From Amoebidium appalachense (lineage: Eukaryota; Ichthyosporea), in NCBI GenBank assembly GCA_963693365.1, contig CAVNZM010000009.1, positions 5,766,001-5,830,000 of the forward strand: a stretch of DNA of 64,000 bases, in the 5' to 3' direction. Within the stretch, counting starts at the first letter, position 1, and every line of letters begins with the position of its first letter. Below the pieces are notes generated by a model. It did no database searches. It was not told the DNA's origin and worked only from the letters and a program-made list of their open reading frames with translations. Shown piece after piece: positions 35,852-52,165 of the stretch. A program made the translations under genes and the position numbers.

Positions 35852-36940
35852 GTGGGGCAGTAGGTGAAGGCAAGGGACGGAATGAAATGGAAGAGAGAAG
35901 TATACGACTGAGAGCTGACGTGTTGTGGTGTGAGGCTGGGGGGTTGGGTGAAATGGAGGGTGGTGTTCTACCTCTGGGGCCTGTTGTTGAGCTGTGACAG
36001 TGCTGTTCAATATTTCTCTAAACCTTTCCCCTCTCCTACTCTACACAATTGCCTATTCGCCATATGGTTAATCTAGGGGGAGCCGCTGGCGGGCCGAGAC
36101 AAAAATGTGGCGAGTCATCTGGAGGAATGTGGTCAGCGGATCAATAGTTGGGCATAGAAACTGGGCCAAATTCTATGATCTTCTCTTTAGAACAAACTAA
36201 AGAACCTATTCTACTAAAAAAAAGGGTTTTAGTGTTATAGGAAAAAAGTTGGTAAATAAAAAGGTGCGCAATATTGGTATAAGCTTATAGGGGCGTCCGG
36301 CGCCATCTTCATTGTTAAATTAGGGAAAACTCGCTTGGACTTAGGCCTTAGCTGGGCTGCGCTGGGGCCTGATCGATGCCCATGACTGCTCGCGACCGCC
36401 ATAATTATGATAAGATTGTGATTCTTTCTCATTTTGACCATGAAGAAGGGGTTAGAGACCATATAATGCTTATAACGAATTTACGTGTCGCTTAATAGTC
36501 TAACGTTTTTGTTAAGCACCCAAAGCCTCTTTACTATTGAGAGAAAAGAATTAGTATACTTTAAATGATTTTTGGCTATGGCCTTTATAATAGATCCTGA
36601 CCACATTCCAATCTCGTGATAGGATCGCTATAAAAATTATAGCCTATTTTTAGTAAATACCTCAAATGTACATATCTCGAATACCTTACGTGGAAAATGG
36701 GAAATGTTTACGGCTTTTTAAGATACGTGCGTTAACCTTAGAGATACCGTAAGAATTCCTATCGGAGCTATCGATGGAGTGTCGGCAGTTTCTGATGTGT
36801 TTTTTCTGTTTTGCAGCGAGAAAAAGGACGCCAAGCCCGCTAAGGGGGCAGCAGCAAAGAAAGAGCTGAGCCCAGAGGAGTTGGAGAAGTTGAAGAAGAG
36901 GGAGGAGAGGTTCGGAGCGAAGGTGGGTGTGGAAGTGGGT

Positions 36941-36973
<33 letters not shown>

Positions 36974-37801
36974 ATGGATGTGTGGGTAGGGGTGGGTGGG
37001 TGGGTGGTTTTTTTTTTCTTTTTTCTTTCTTTTTTTTTTTTTTTTTTGGGGGGGGGGGGAAGGGGGGAGAGGGGTGGGTGGGTGGGCGGGGTGTGTTTGT
37101 GTATGTGTTTGTGTGGTGGTGGGGGGGGGGGGGGGGGGGGGGGGGGGTAGGGGTTCACGCATGCTTTTTTAGGTTACAGACGGGGGGGGAGGGGAGGGGG
37201 GATGGTGGGATGGGCAAATGGGGTGGGGGGGAGAGGGGTGGACGATGGATGAGCAAGGGCATGGTTGTTTTGGTGAGGTGTGGGACAAAGAGCGGAGGGG
37301 AGGGGGTGGGGGGGAGGGGGTGGATGGAGGAGGTGGTGGATGGCGAGGGAGAGGGGGGGGGGGGAGGGGAGGAGGGGGGGGATGCGGGAGGAAGAGGTGA
37401 GTTGATGGGGTTTGAGGGTTAGAATTGTTGAAAGGTTCATTGCTGTATGGATGTCTGTGGGTGGTTGGGCCGTGCTTTTGAGAAGGGAGTGTGTGTGTGT
37501 GTGTTGTGTGTTGTGTGTGTGCGTGTGTGTCTTTAAAAGAGGGGGGGGGGGGGGGGGGGAGGGGGAAGGGAGGGAGGGGGGTCCCCACAAAATAAGAGAG
37601 GGAGGGAGTCGAGTGATGTTAAGTGGGCTTGCAAGCATCTGCAATGCATGATGTGTGTGGATAGGTTGGAAGGGTTAATCTTCCGGAGGAAGAGGGGTGT
37701 GGGTAGGGCCTCGGGTGGTGGTGGTGCTGGTGTGTGATTGAAGGTGAGGAGGAAGCAGGGGGGAAGGGGGAGGGGGAGAGAAGGGAGGGGGAGAGGGGGG
37801 T

Positions 37802-37832
<31 letters not shown>

Positions 37833-38403
37833 GGCCCAAGGCTGTCTCAAGCCCCTTCTTTTGTGGATAGGCTTCCTGCATGTTTTTCTGCCCCTGATGT
37901 CATCGATTTGGTCTGCTTGCCCTAAGCTCCTCATTTTAGCAAACTACCATTATGTCAAAATACAACATGGGGAATTATAACTCTGTCGACCCCCCCTCCC
38001 CCCCCCCCTTTCGCCCCGCGCCCCCTGGATGACGGGGGGGCAACCCCTGAGGATGGGCTCTGCTTAGTGTGCGTACTCTTTATTTGTGGTTTGCACTCTG
38101 CATTGTGTTATGAGTTGTGAATGTATACATCGTACTTTATGGCTCATTCAGTCCCCCCCTCCCACCCACACCCCCCCACCCCCATTGGAACACCTAACCA
38201 AAACCCACATCAACCTCCATAAACCCCCTTTTTTCTGACATTTTCGTGCAACCTATTAGGTGTCTGCGACCCTTGTGAAGGCAGAGGAGCAAGAAAAGGC
38301 GGCCAAAAGGGCAGCCAGGTTTTCAATGGATGCTGGGGGGTCTGCCGAGAAGAAGCAGAAAACAGAACAGGCCCAGCCCACTGAGGCCACGGCGTCCAGC
38401 TAA
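34381..38403 (+). CDS. Tho1/MOS11/SARNP C-terminal-domain protein, 4 exons
   Basis: Small basic-acidic nuclear protein related to yeast Tho1, plant MOS11 and animal SARNP/CIP29, which work with the DEAD-box helicase UAP56/Sub2 in mRNP assembly and export. Exons 34381-34395 (MAPAK), 35249-35430, 36817-36922 and 38260-38403 join in phase and give 148 residues ending in TEATASS. The signature is five spaced R-x-x-R-F motifs: RAERFGG, RVARFGL, RANRFGV, REERFGA and RAARFSM, with KK/EE-rich helices between them. No SAP domain is seen, unlike SARNP and Tho1. Four of five motifs are followed by Gly. The first exon is only 15 nt, a fragile call supported by a consensus GTAAGA donor and phase. Intron 2 ends in ordinary AT-rich sequence, while introns 1 and 3 carry C and G runs. 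Confidence 0.88.
36942..37060. repeat. Poly-G, then poly-T / poly-G block in intron 3
   Basis: A G run of about 30 nt starts about 20 bp after the exon 3 donor. A T-rich stretch passing directly into G (about 37029-37060) follows. Confidence 0.9.
38030..38170 (+). repeat. Dispersed repeat, copy in intron 3 of the Tho1/MOS11-like gene
   Basis: Contains CCCCTGAGGATGGGCTCTGC, GTGCGTACTCTTTATTTGTG and ATCGTACTTTATGGCTCATT and ends at a C run. Same orientation as the copies at 21533 and 39499. Confidence 0.8.
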
Positions 38404-38764
38404 ATATAGATGACAGGGATAAAAATAAGCTAGTGGGTAGTGGGTTAAACCAGTCCGGGCTTGTGGTGGCGGGTTTGATGGTGTGTTGCTTTCTGCCGCC
38501 CTAAATCAACCCCCATCATAATATAGCTGCATGTATGTTTTTTTTGGTGGGCAATGTTAGTGTTGTGTGTGTGTTGGAGAACTTGCTTGCTGCTTTTATC
38601 AAGTTTGGTAGATTCTTTGGCTTCCGTTGACTTCTCCCGTGGTGGGACATTGTTTTGTTTCCTGTCACTTTCCCTTCTATCGCTTATTCCTCAATGTCAG
38701 GCCCGTACAGGTAAGATATGTACACACAATGCCCCCCCTTTCAGCACCCTCTTTTGCTTATCTA

Positions 38765-38765
38765 G

Positions 38766-38801
<36 letters not shown>

Positions 38802-38830
38802 AAAAAAAAAAAAAAAAAAAAAAAAAAAAA
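38765..38830. repeat. Composite poly-C / poly-A block
   Basis: About 33 C, a short TCC, then about 27 A. Same C-then-A order as at 31108, 52122 and 26012. Confidence 0.95.
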
Positions 38831-39498
38831 CAAACAAACAAACACCAAACCCACCCACCCGCCCAACACACATACACGTATCCCACTCCTAACGCCTGCT
38901 CTCTTGGAGATTCCTGCGGATTTTGGGAGACTCTCATTGTGTCGTATGTGCAGTTTCTTATTCTTGCTCGTTTCTTTGTTCTGCTTTGTGGGCTGTTTCC
39001 CCTTGTTTTCATTTCATTACTTACTGTCTTCCCTTCTTGTCCTTTTTCATGCACCTCTTCTGGCAATGCAGCATACGAACATGGTTTATAAATCCACTAG
39101 ATTGATTGCATGCATGTTTGTCCGTGTTCTTTTTGAATAAGCCAGTTGTGTGTCGCGAAATTTCGGTGGACGGTAGTGGTTGGCGGCCCGGTGCTGCCTG
39201 TGGGCATACATGTGTGTATAGTCTGGCACTACGTATGTATGGATGGATGGCCACGACATAAAAACATAGGAAACTTATGACGGACGAGATTTAGGTATGC
39301 CATTTGCAGTAATTACAAGCCCCCCCCCCCCTCAATATATTTTTCTTGCTTCTGCTTACGTTGCTGCAACCTTAACCCCCGGCCTTTCCCACTGCCCTTG
39401 CCTGCATAAGTAACCCTGCTCGTACGCGTCTCTGATCGATACGGGTGACCCACTGGGCCATGCTGCAAGTGAGCATCTGAGTTGGGTTTTGTTAATGA

Positions 39499-39652
39499 GG
39501 TGAATGGGTCGAAACTCGGGTACTGTGGATGACGTGGGCGCCCCCTCAGGATGGCCTCTGCTTATTATGCATGCTCTTTATGTCATGGTCTTCATAATTC
39601 TGCATCGTGTTATCCGTTGTTCATGTGTACTTCATACTTTATGACGCATTTA

Positions 39653-39687
<35 letters not shown>

Positions 39688-39688
39688 T
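39499..39688 (+). repeat. Dispersed repeat, most complete plus copy, poly-C tail
   Basis: Runs from GGTGAATGGGTCGAAACTCG through CCCTCAGGATGGCCTCTGCT, ATTATGCATGCTCTTTATGT and CTTCATACTTTATGACGCAT to a C tail of about 32 nt. Best reference copy for defining the family; the minus copies at 28107 and 57035 carry the same ends. Confidence 0.85.
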
Positions 39689-39972
39689 GCAGCCCCCACG
39701 CGTGTGCCAATATAACCTGCCACATAGCCCGGGCCCGTGCGCACGCATATATACATATGCAACACACGGTCATCATCATGCCCACGTACAAAAAAATCAA
39801 AAAAAAAATCATCCCCATTCAATCTCATAGTATGATACTAAATGTGCACAAGAACTTTGAAACACGTGTGCGCGTTAAATCAAGTCACGTGTGCATGCGT
39901 ACTTAACCCGTACACTTATAATTATCGGATTACCCACACACCCACATGTACATGTCCACCCGTACATGTATA

Positions 39973-40152
39973 CAGTCGACGTCCACGAATAAGAGACTCC
40001 CTCCACGGGGGCTAACGCTAAAGTATCTTATTCTCAAATATGAGAAAATGACGTCACTCGATAATAAACTATGACGTCATATAAATGTCCCCCCAACTTT
40101 GGTAGCACTAGATCTCTTATTCGTAGAGTCTCTTATTCGCGGACGCCGACTG
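39973..40152. mobile_element. 180-bp MITE, Tc1/mariner/pogo-like, with TA target duplication
   Basis: Terminal inverted repeats of about 27 bp begin CAGTCGACGTCCACGAATAA on the left and are mirrored by TTATTCGCGGACGCCGACTG on the right, differing at two positions within 20. TA flanks both sides (39971-39972 and 40153-40154). The CAGT terminus and TA duplication are typical of Tc1/mariner and pogo elements. There is no coding capacity, so it is non-autonomous. The interior holds two TGACGTCA octamers (40049-40056, 40072-40079) and a second copy of the AAGAGA motif near the right end. The repeats are well conserved, so insertion may be fairly recent. Confidence 0.92.
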
Positions 40153-40351
40153 TACGTGCACACTAAACTGAACCCGACCACACGTGCATTCGAATCATGT
40201 GCACGCACAAGAGCCAGGCATGTACATATGTATGTACGCATGCACACGTGTGGATACATACACGTGCACACGTCACTTGCAATTGAAGTTGCACTGCATA
40301 CGTGCGCACACTAGCAGGACAGCTACAGGCTTCCAGCTTCTTGGTTTGCAG

Positions 40352-40383
40352 ATGGAGGGAGGGAGGGAGGGAGGGAGGGAGGG

Positions 40384-40432
<49 letters not shown>
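40352..40432. repeat. (GGGA)n followed by ~43-nt poly-G
   Basis: About seven GGGA units lead into a G run broken once near the start. It lies in the convergent spacer, about 570 bp from the stop codon of the tryparedoxin-like gene. Confidence 0.9.
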
Positions 40433-41003
40433 CTCATGCTGGCAAATTTAAAACGACTTTGAGAAGTATACGTAAGTTACACAGTCGGCTTTGGTTTTAT
40501 TCTTTGAAACACGTGGATACGGACTCGACAAGAAATTGCAAAGAGGTGGACCCCTTACATGAAGAAACCTCTTTCCTTATTTTTTTTTTGCACAGTGGCG
40601 TCAACGGAGGAAATGTTATACTAAAGTTGATATTTCGAGCCACACAGGGTTTTACTGTGCGTCACGCTCTGGTTTTCTTTCGGTATCGAGAAACAATGTA
40701 CAGGATCATATAGAGAGGGACACGACTTGTGCGAAACATTCGAGCAAGGTTTTCTTGGAGCACTTCGTGACGACAAATTTCTTTGGAAAAAAAAACAAAC
40801 AACCTAACAACTGGACAGCCAGCCCCCCAAAACAGCACAAAAGGAGCCCTACCTACTGATCACTGCAACGGTTGACTGCGTACATCACAACGAAATATCA
40901 AAAATCGAAAGAGGCGCAAGAAAGATATATAGGTTGCTCGTATTTTCCGAAGCAATTTCATCGTATATCCACATGCTTCATCCATGGACCAGCCCAATTT
41001 CCG

Positions 41004-41889
41004 CTACCACGAGTCGTAGGCACGGGGGCCCTTGCGCACCTCATCCTGTAAATTTTCAACCAGCATATCAGTCAACTATCTATCTGCACTTGCATATATC
41101 TCGCAACACACACTGTCCAGTTCTATCTACCAAGAAAGTGTCTGTTGTTGTGTGAGTGTCTGGGAATGTGGGCCATGTGCACATGTGTTTGTGTGTGTGT
41201 GCCGGGGGGGGGGGGGGGGGGGAAGGGGGCAGGAGGGGAGAGGGTGTGCGTGTGTGTAGTGGGGGGGGGGGGGGGGGGGGGAAGGGGAGGGGGGGGGGCA
41301 GGGGAAGGGGAAGGGGAGGGGGGGGGGGGGGGGGGGGGAGAGGAGGGGGAAGGAGGGGTTGGAGGGTAGAATGTCTTAAAGGGTGCCAAGTGAATAATCA
41401 TAACAGACAACACCAAGCAAAGTGCAAACCACACACAGAGAGTATACATCACAAGCAGAGCCCCATCCTCACGCCCGAGGGGGGGGGGGGGGAGGGGGGG
41501 AGGGGGGGAGGGGGGGGAGGAGGAGGAGGGGTTTGAGGAACATGTGGTACACTCCTTTTCTCTTTAAGTAAACTCCCATGTTTGCTAATTCTCTCCACTT
41601 CCCTCTCAGATAAAAGAAGAACACAACACTTCAAAGATTCTTTTGTCATCGAAACCGCCCCCCCCACATCACCACCACCAAAACAAAACAAAACAAAACA
41701 AAACAAAATAAAACAAGACAAAACAAAACCAAACAAAACAAAACAAAACAAAACAAAACAAAAAAAATCACGGCTGTATAGTCGCGTATATTAGTTCAAT
41801 CTACGTCCGTGCACAATGTGTGCACACACGAACCGGTGTGTGCATACATGTGGGTGAGCACGGAATGGTAAGAAGGCTTTTTTTTTTTT

Positions 41890-41939
<50 letters not shown>

Positions 41940-42480
41940 CTGCTACCCTTGCAGCAGCTGTGACGATGGTGCCATCCGGCTTGATGACAATCAGAGTGGG
42001 AATACTGCGCACCTCATACTGCGGATAAAGGGTGAGATATCGGGGAGATATACCATGTAGGAGCACAGATATGCGTGCAGCATGGGAATAGAAAGCGGGG
42101 TGGGTACGACATCGAATTAACTGGAAGACATTATGGGTTCACCAAATATCTAGCATGTATAAATAGGATGTGTGTCTGGTGGAAAACAAGGAAAATCAGG
42201 CACGTTTAATTGATTATCCGATATAAATCTCTTAAATAACTTTTAGATATATATCTAAACTATCTCATAGATATATCGTAGATACATCGGAGATATATGG
42301 GTGTTAATTAGGTGCATGGGGCAATGTAGCCTGGGGCATGAGCTTCACAGTGTAGCGCACCGACATAACACAGCACACGTTGTGGGCCATTGTCCCAACA
42401 ACCAAAAATGGCTGATTATATAAGCACACCAACCCACCCACTTCCACACACACGTGCGCGTGCACACACTTCCTCTCTCA

Positions 42481-42552
<72 letters not shown>

Positions 42553-42688
42553 CATACAAACACGCACATACACACACACACACACACACAAACACCCACA
42601 CACCCACACACCCACACCCACACCCACACGTACACCAACACCCACACCCACACACCCACACACCCACACGCACACCCACCCACACAAA

Positions 42689-42721
<33 letters not shown>

Positions 42722-43154
42722 CAACACACACACAACACACCTTTGCCTTGAGTGTAGCAATGAAGGGGTCACCGTGTTTGAGTGTCAGCCAGTCCCCGTG
42801 TGCCTCCGCCATGTAGCCCACCTGGTCACCCTCACTGCGATCGGACCTGGAAGGTGGGGGTGGGGTGGGGTAGGGATGGGGGGAGGGGATATAGGGGAGG
42901 AAGAAAGAGTTGGTTACAAAGCCCGAAATGCTGATTCACGACAGAAAAAGCAATGCAGCTAACTCCCCTTCCCGTCCTCAGCCCTCTCTTCCCTTACCCC
43001 CCCCCCCCCCCCCCCACCCCCCACCCCCCACACACACGCAAAAAAGGGGGTGGTTTGTTTGTAAAGGACTTTTAAAGTGGTACCGGTGGTAGTGGTGGAA
43101 GCGGCGGAGTGTGCTTGTTCATACGCAAAGGTATGTGTGTGTGTATAGTGTTCT

Positions 43155-43222
<68 letters not shown>

Positions 43223-44241
43223 CCTCCCCCTCTCTCTCTCTTGTGTGTGTGTGTGCGCGCGCGTGTGCGCGCCTTAAGTTTTTGTGTGTGTGCGTGTATG
43301 GTGTGTGCGTGCATGAGTATTCCGGGGGAGGGTCGTGGCAGTGACATGTTACATACGTGACGAAGATGATCTCAAAGGGCTTGCCATCAGCCAGTATCTC
43401 CTCGTAGAAGTCCTTGAGGGTGGGCGTGAACATACGGCAGGGGGGGCACCAGTGCGCACTGAAGTAGAGTGCAACCTTTGGGGGGCCGGGGGGGGGAGGT
43501 CAATGTATGCATTGGAGGGATGGAATATAGAGGGGGGTGAGAGGAGGAGGAATTGATGGCTTTATGTGTAAACAGGAGCAGAGCTATATGGGTAGGTGAC
43601 CCGTCAACCGTCTTGATTATTGACGTTCAAGGTTACTTGTGTGAGCAAGTGGCAGGAGAAAAACCAGTGAGAGGTGCCAGTTGCCAAGTTTTAGAAGTAC
43701 ACAAGAAGGGTAAGAAAGAAGCGGGTGCGAAGGGGCGGTAGGGGGGGGGAGGGTGGGGGGGAGGGGGGGGGGGGCGGGGGAGGGAGGGGAGAACAAGAAG
43801 ATGAAAAGGCCACGGCACTAGATAATGCTGAAAAACACAGGATCAGCCAAACAAAAGAACAGCAAAAAATCACCTGTGATCACTCATTCTTGCATACAGA
43901 GACATAAATAATGTGCATCACAAAAGCAAACACACACACGCAATGAACACACAAATACACACACTAGGCAAGCGCGAAAGTATATACACGCGCACACAAT
44001 TGGACCATCATGATGCACACATACTGAAACAAAAGCAGATGCGCGAAATCCCGCAGCTTGTCTACATGCGTGTATAAACAACACACTGACCCACACACAC
44101 ACACGCGCGCGCGCGCACACACACACATACACAAACACAAACGCTTACCTTCTTTCCCGCCAGTATCTCCCCCTTTCCAGCAGGCACCAACTTGCCCCCC
44201 TCCAGGCGCATCAGATGCACGTCAGCAAAAAGCTCAGACAT
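41004..44241 (-). CDS. Tryparedoxin/nucleoredoxin-like protein, 5 exons
   Basis: Thiol-disulfide oxidoreductase of the TryX/nucleoredoxin branch of thioredoxins, probably cytosolic since no signal peptide is visible. Exons 44149-44241, 43357-43475, 42741-42846, 41947-42018 and 41004-41045 agree in phase and give 143 residues, the usual length of a single-domain tryparedoxin. The redox site is [15 protein letters not shown] with Cys41 and Cys44. Further matches are FVTSDRSEGD (about 69-78), GDWLTL, the cis-proline loop [10 protein letters not shown] with Pro113, PDGTIVT, and the C-terminal [14 protein letters not shown] (130-143). The start ATG at 44241 opens [10 protein letters not shown]. 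Exon 2 uses an AAAG acceptor behind a short C run. The fold and both active cysteines appear intact. The reducing partner cannot be told from the sequence. Confidence 0.95.
41356..41480 (-). repeat. Dispersed repeat, copy in tryparedoxin-like intron 4
   Basis: Contains AAAGTGCAAACCACACACAG, AGTATACATCACAAGCAGAG and CCCCATCCTCACGCC, then G-rich sequence. It is shorter and more diverged than the copy at 28107. Confidence 0.65.
41681..41767. repeat. (AAAAC)n pentanucleotide array
   Basis: About 16 units with a few variants (AAAAT, AAGAC) in intron 4 of the tryparedoxin-like gene. Confidence 0.95.
41879..41939. repeat. Composite poly-T / poly-G block
   Basis: About 21 T then about 40 G, ending just before the exon 4 donor region of the tryparedoxin-like gene. 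On the sense strand this is C-then-A immediately after the donor. Confidence 0.95.
42486..42735. repeat. Long degenerate (AC)n region
   Basis: About 250 bp of AC repeats with ACAT and CCCACA variants, immediately downstream (sense) of the exon 3 donor of the tryparedoxin-like gene. A (CT)n array of about 40 units lies at 43155-43240 in intron 2. Confidence 0.9.
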
Positions 44242-45113
44242 GGTTTCTTGCTGATCTTTCCTCAACAGACTAGGCCTTTTCTATTAAGCAAGGACTTCCA
44301 ATGTTAGAAAGTGCTGTAGTAAAGTAATTGCTAGGTGCAAAACTGCTTGTTGCACACAGCGAATTGACGATGCGAAACAAAGGGTCTACCTACTGTCTAT
44401 GATATGTCTGCAAAAGGTGAGAAAAAACAATGAAGGGCTGGCTCCAAAAAAATTTGTGAGCCGCTTGGGGACTGATCACGTCATCGGTTGCGCAATCACC
44501 AGATTTTGGCGCGAAACCAGCTGAACCTTCCCGGGCGCGTGTCAAGGCCCTGGCATACAACATAAAAAGAAAGAAATATAGGACGTGACAACTTTATGTA
44601 TGCACGTGCACAACGTTTGGTATGAATTTTCTGTAACACCTGCCCCAGTGATAGGGATCTGTTAAAAACATGGTGGACGTGTGCCATTAGTATCATGGAC
44701 AAGTGTTTTTAGGTTTAGCTGTCACCGTTCCCATTTTTCACAGAGGGAATTCTTCTTTTTGCAGGGCTTCATTGTAGGACATGTACGGTGGGACGGAGTT
44801 CAGGGTTCTTCCCCTAATCACTATATTTTTCCACTTTTTGGAGTTTTGAGAGGGAAAGCTCTTTTCCCAAAGAATAACTACTCACGATTTTTGGGTTTCT
44901 GCACATCTGCTTGTGGGCTTGAACGTTGGTTGTCTTGTTTCTTTGGACTGGCAATGGCCCCGTTCTTTACAAGGTTTACACCCAGGCTGATTCTCTAAAT
45001 GTGGCTTGTGTTTTCTTTACCTCACCCACTCTATACGTTCAGACCATACATCATCTGCAGATAAATGAGCTCTTGAGCACATACACTTTTGGTGCACACA
45101 CCTATTCGAAAAC
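44242..45113. promoter_or_regulatory. Divergent promoter, tryparedoxin-like / uncharacterised acidic gene
   Basis: 872 bp between the start codons, without microsatellites or homopolymers. Contains a CACGTCAT half-CRE (44477-44484) and a perfect E2F-type palindrome TTTGGCGCGAAA (44505-44516). No other gene is visible in it. Confidence 0.55.
44505..44516. promoter_or_regulatory. E2F-type site TTTGGCGCGAAA
   Basis: Perfect self-complementary 12-mer matching the TTTSSCGC consensus on both strands. It is about 264 bp upstream of the tryparedoxin-like start and 598 bp upstream of the acidic gene start. E2F sites drive S-phase genes in animals, plants and algae; use here is inference. Confidence 0.5.
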
Positions 45114-49506
<4,393 letters not shown>

Positions 49507-50381
49507 TGATAGTTGTATATAAAATTATGGGTTTCTTGTTTGGATTCCTGTTCTCTTTTGGTGAAGGTGTTCTTATACCCGCAGTGTGTGGAGTCTATAG
49601 TATATGTATAGAGAATACATTTCAAACGATTACTACTCAAGTGTTTGATGCATTGCGGTTTGTAATTTAGGTGAGTCGAGCATACATGCGGTAGGTGATT
49701 CTGTGTGTTCATGTTAAGTGGTATGTTTACATGCGTACGTCATTTGTATAACCGAAACTTCTGAAAGCTTAAGGGCGGTGTAAACACAAGATTCAGTGGG
49801 TATGGTTGCTAGGTGCTGTGTGATTACTGGCGGACTCTGCCACAGACAAACATTACATAAGCATGTAATTAACGTCATATCTTCAGGTCCAACTTTCAGT
49901 CTGCCGTGCTGGGCTAATGCCTACATATAGGTTACATAATGATTCAGTCACCGTGGTGTGTGCAATGCACAGTGTGTGATTCACGCAGTGTTTGCGGTCG
50001 AGTTTCTCGTGTGTTTGCCAAGTGAACTGTTATGTTTCATCCATTTATTCTTAATTAAGCTTGGGTTCTTTTTTCCGCTTTGCTGATGGATGGACCTGTG
50101 TGTGTGTGTGTGTGTGTGGGTGTGTGGGTGTGGGTGGGTGGGTGTGTGTGTGTGTGTGTCCGCGCGCCCGTGTGAGAGTGTGTGTGTGTGCGCGCACACA
50201 AACTGTGCATGAGAGTGCACGTGCATATGTGTCTCTGTTTGTGTGCATGCACGCGCACGCACTGCGCACATCTGTTCCTGTTCACAAATGTGGGTGAGCA
50301 TGTACACTTTTATAACGGTGTGTCGAACTCTCCCTCCCTTTGTGCGTTTGACTTGTGCGTGTGTTTCTCTCTCTTAGTGTG

Positions 50382-50427
<46 letters not shown>

Positions 50428-51181
50428 ACGCCAGCGCGTGTGCATGTGTGTTTGTGCTTGTGTTGGCATGTGCGTGTGTGCACGCACGCGCGTGTGTGCA
50501 CGTCACGGTGTGTGTGCGTGTGTGCACATGTGTGTGTGTTTGTGCACGGGTATATGTGTGTGTGTGTGAGTTTGACACTGTGTGTGTGTGCGTGCGTACA
50601 CGTGTTACACATGAATGTACATACGTATCTGTGCGACGCCATGTGCGCACGTGCCTGGGTGTGGTCGTGCGGGCAAAGTCTGGTGGTGGGAAGTTTCGTG
50701 GTTGGGAAGCTGGGGGGATGGGGGCCGGGGGTAGGGGGAGGAGAAGGAGGATGTTGAGGGGCAGGGGGGAGGGGGGGGGGGGGGGGGGGGGGTTGCATGC
50801 GCAAAAGGCGCAAGCTGCATTTGCCACATGTGCAAGAGGTGCCGGGATCAGGGTGTGCACTTGGAAATCATGCCTAGTAGTCACTTTAGTGCTGCTTTTA
50901 TTATGCTATCTGGAGATGATACATAGAATATCCATGCAATCGCTAATTAGGTATGGGCTCTGATAATATTGGTAGGTGCAGCTAATCCCCCCCCCCCCCC
51001 CCCCCCCAAGTCTCTCTCTCCCCCCCCTTATCTTCTTTCAGATCTCCCCTGTTTCAGATCTCCCCTGCCCCCTCTCCCCCCCTTCCCTCGCGCTTTCCCG
51101 CCTCTCACCCGGCCGGCCCTTCCCTGCCCCTTTTTGTGGACCTTCAAAATTCCATCATGGATATTTTTGTATTGGACACAA

Positions 51182-51197
51182 GTTTTTTTTTTTTTTT

Positions 51198-51246
<49 letters not shown>
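51182..51246. repeat. Composite poly-T / poly-G block
   Basis: About 26 T followed directly by about 39 G; C-then-A on the other strand. Confidence 0.95.
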
Positions 51247-51248
<2 letters not shown>

Positions 51249-51805
51249 TGTACACACTAGCTAGTACACGTATTTGGTACTAGTTGTACCCTCTGTCATG
51301 CGGCAGCGGTTCAAAGTTTACCAATAATACGTGCGTGATCCCGACACGTGTAGCCGAAAATGTAAGCCAGCACACACTAACAACCCCCCCCCCCCCTCCC
51401 CCCGACACGGCTTTCTGCCTTTCTGCGGCGCAAGTGTACTTAGGCTATGTGCCGCGGCTTTGTCAATAGTTTGGTTTTTGCCGTTCTATTGGCGTCTCAT
51501 TCCTGGGAACATACCGCCGTCGTTGGGGTTTGATTTGCAACACCCCGAGGATCACAGTGGCCTGCTCTATTGAATGGTCGACCCGTAAATTCCAGAAGTG
51601 GTGGAAAGGATAATATAATACTCAGTCTGTACATGCAAGCATTCTTTTCTGTCCGCCTCTCAAGGGAACTACTGGCACGAAGTCCAATGCAACAGCGTTC
51701 ATCATAGTAACCACACACACACACACATATATAACATGCGCGTGTGCAAACACACAACTTCGCACGCTTACACCCAAAAGCACACATGACATGCATTCGC
51801 ATACC

Positions 51806-51873
<68 letters not shown>

Positions 51874-52121
51874 TAAACAATCGGTTGGCCGCTAATCACA
51901 GCGTGTTAATATATTTATTTTCAATGCATGTTTTTTGCCAGGTTTGCCAACATTCGAAACAGTACTAAACTTTATCCCTGCAAAAGTGGCAATCACATCA
52001 CCCCTCTTTTCCGTGTGCATAACGGATGCTGTCAAACAGACACTGCCTAATATCGATAATATGTAGGTCATTCGATTTTTCTGCTAAAAACACGTGTGAC
52101 ATTCGCTGCAATATATAACAA

Positions 52122-52165
52122 CCCCCCCCCCCCCCCCCCAAAAAAAAAAAAAAAAAAGGGGGGAC
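52122..52165. repeat. Triple homopolymer C-A-G
   Basis: About 17 C, about 19 A and 6 G in direct succession, in the convergent spacer. Confidence 0.9.

Larger units (their letters stand above)
38404..41003. other. Convergent spacer rich in repeats
   Basis: No gene is supported between the stop of the Tho1/MOS11-like gene and the stop of the tryparedoxin-like gene. It holds a C-then-A block (38765-38830), a poly-C-tailed dispersed repeat (39499-39688; a second copy lies at 38030-38170 inside the preceding gene's last intron), a 180-bp MITE (39973-40152) and a (GGGA)n/poly-G block (40352-40432). Confidence 0.65.
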
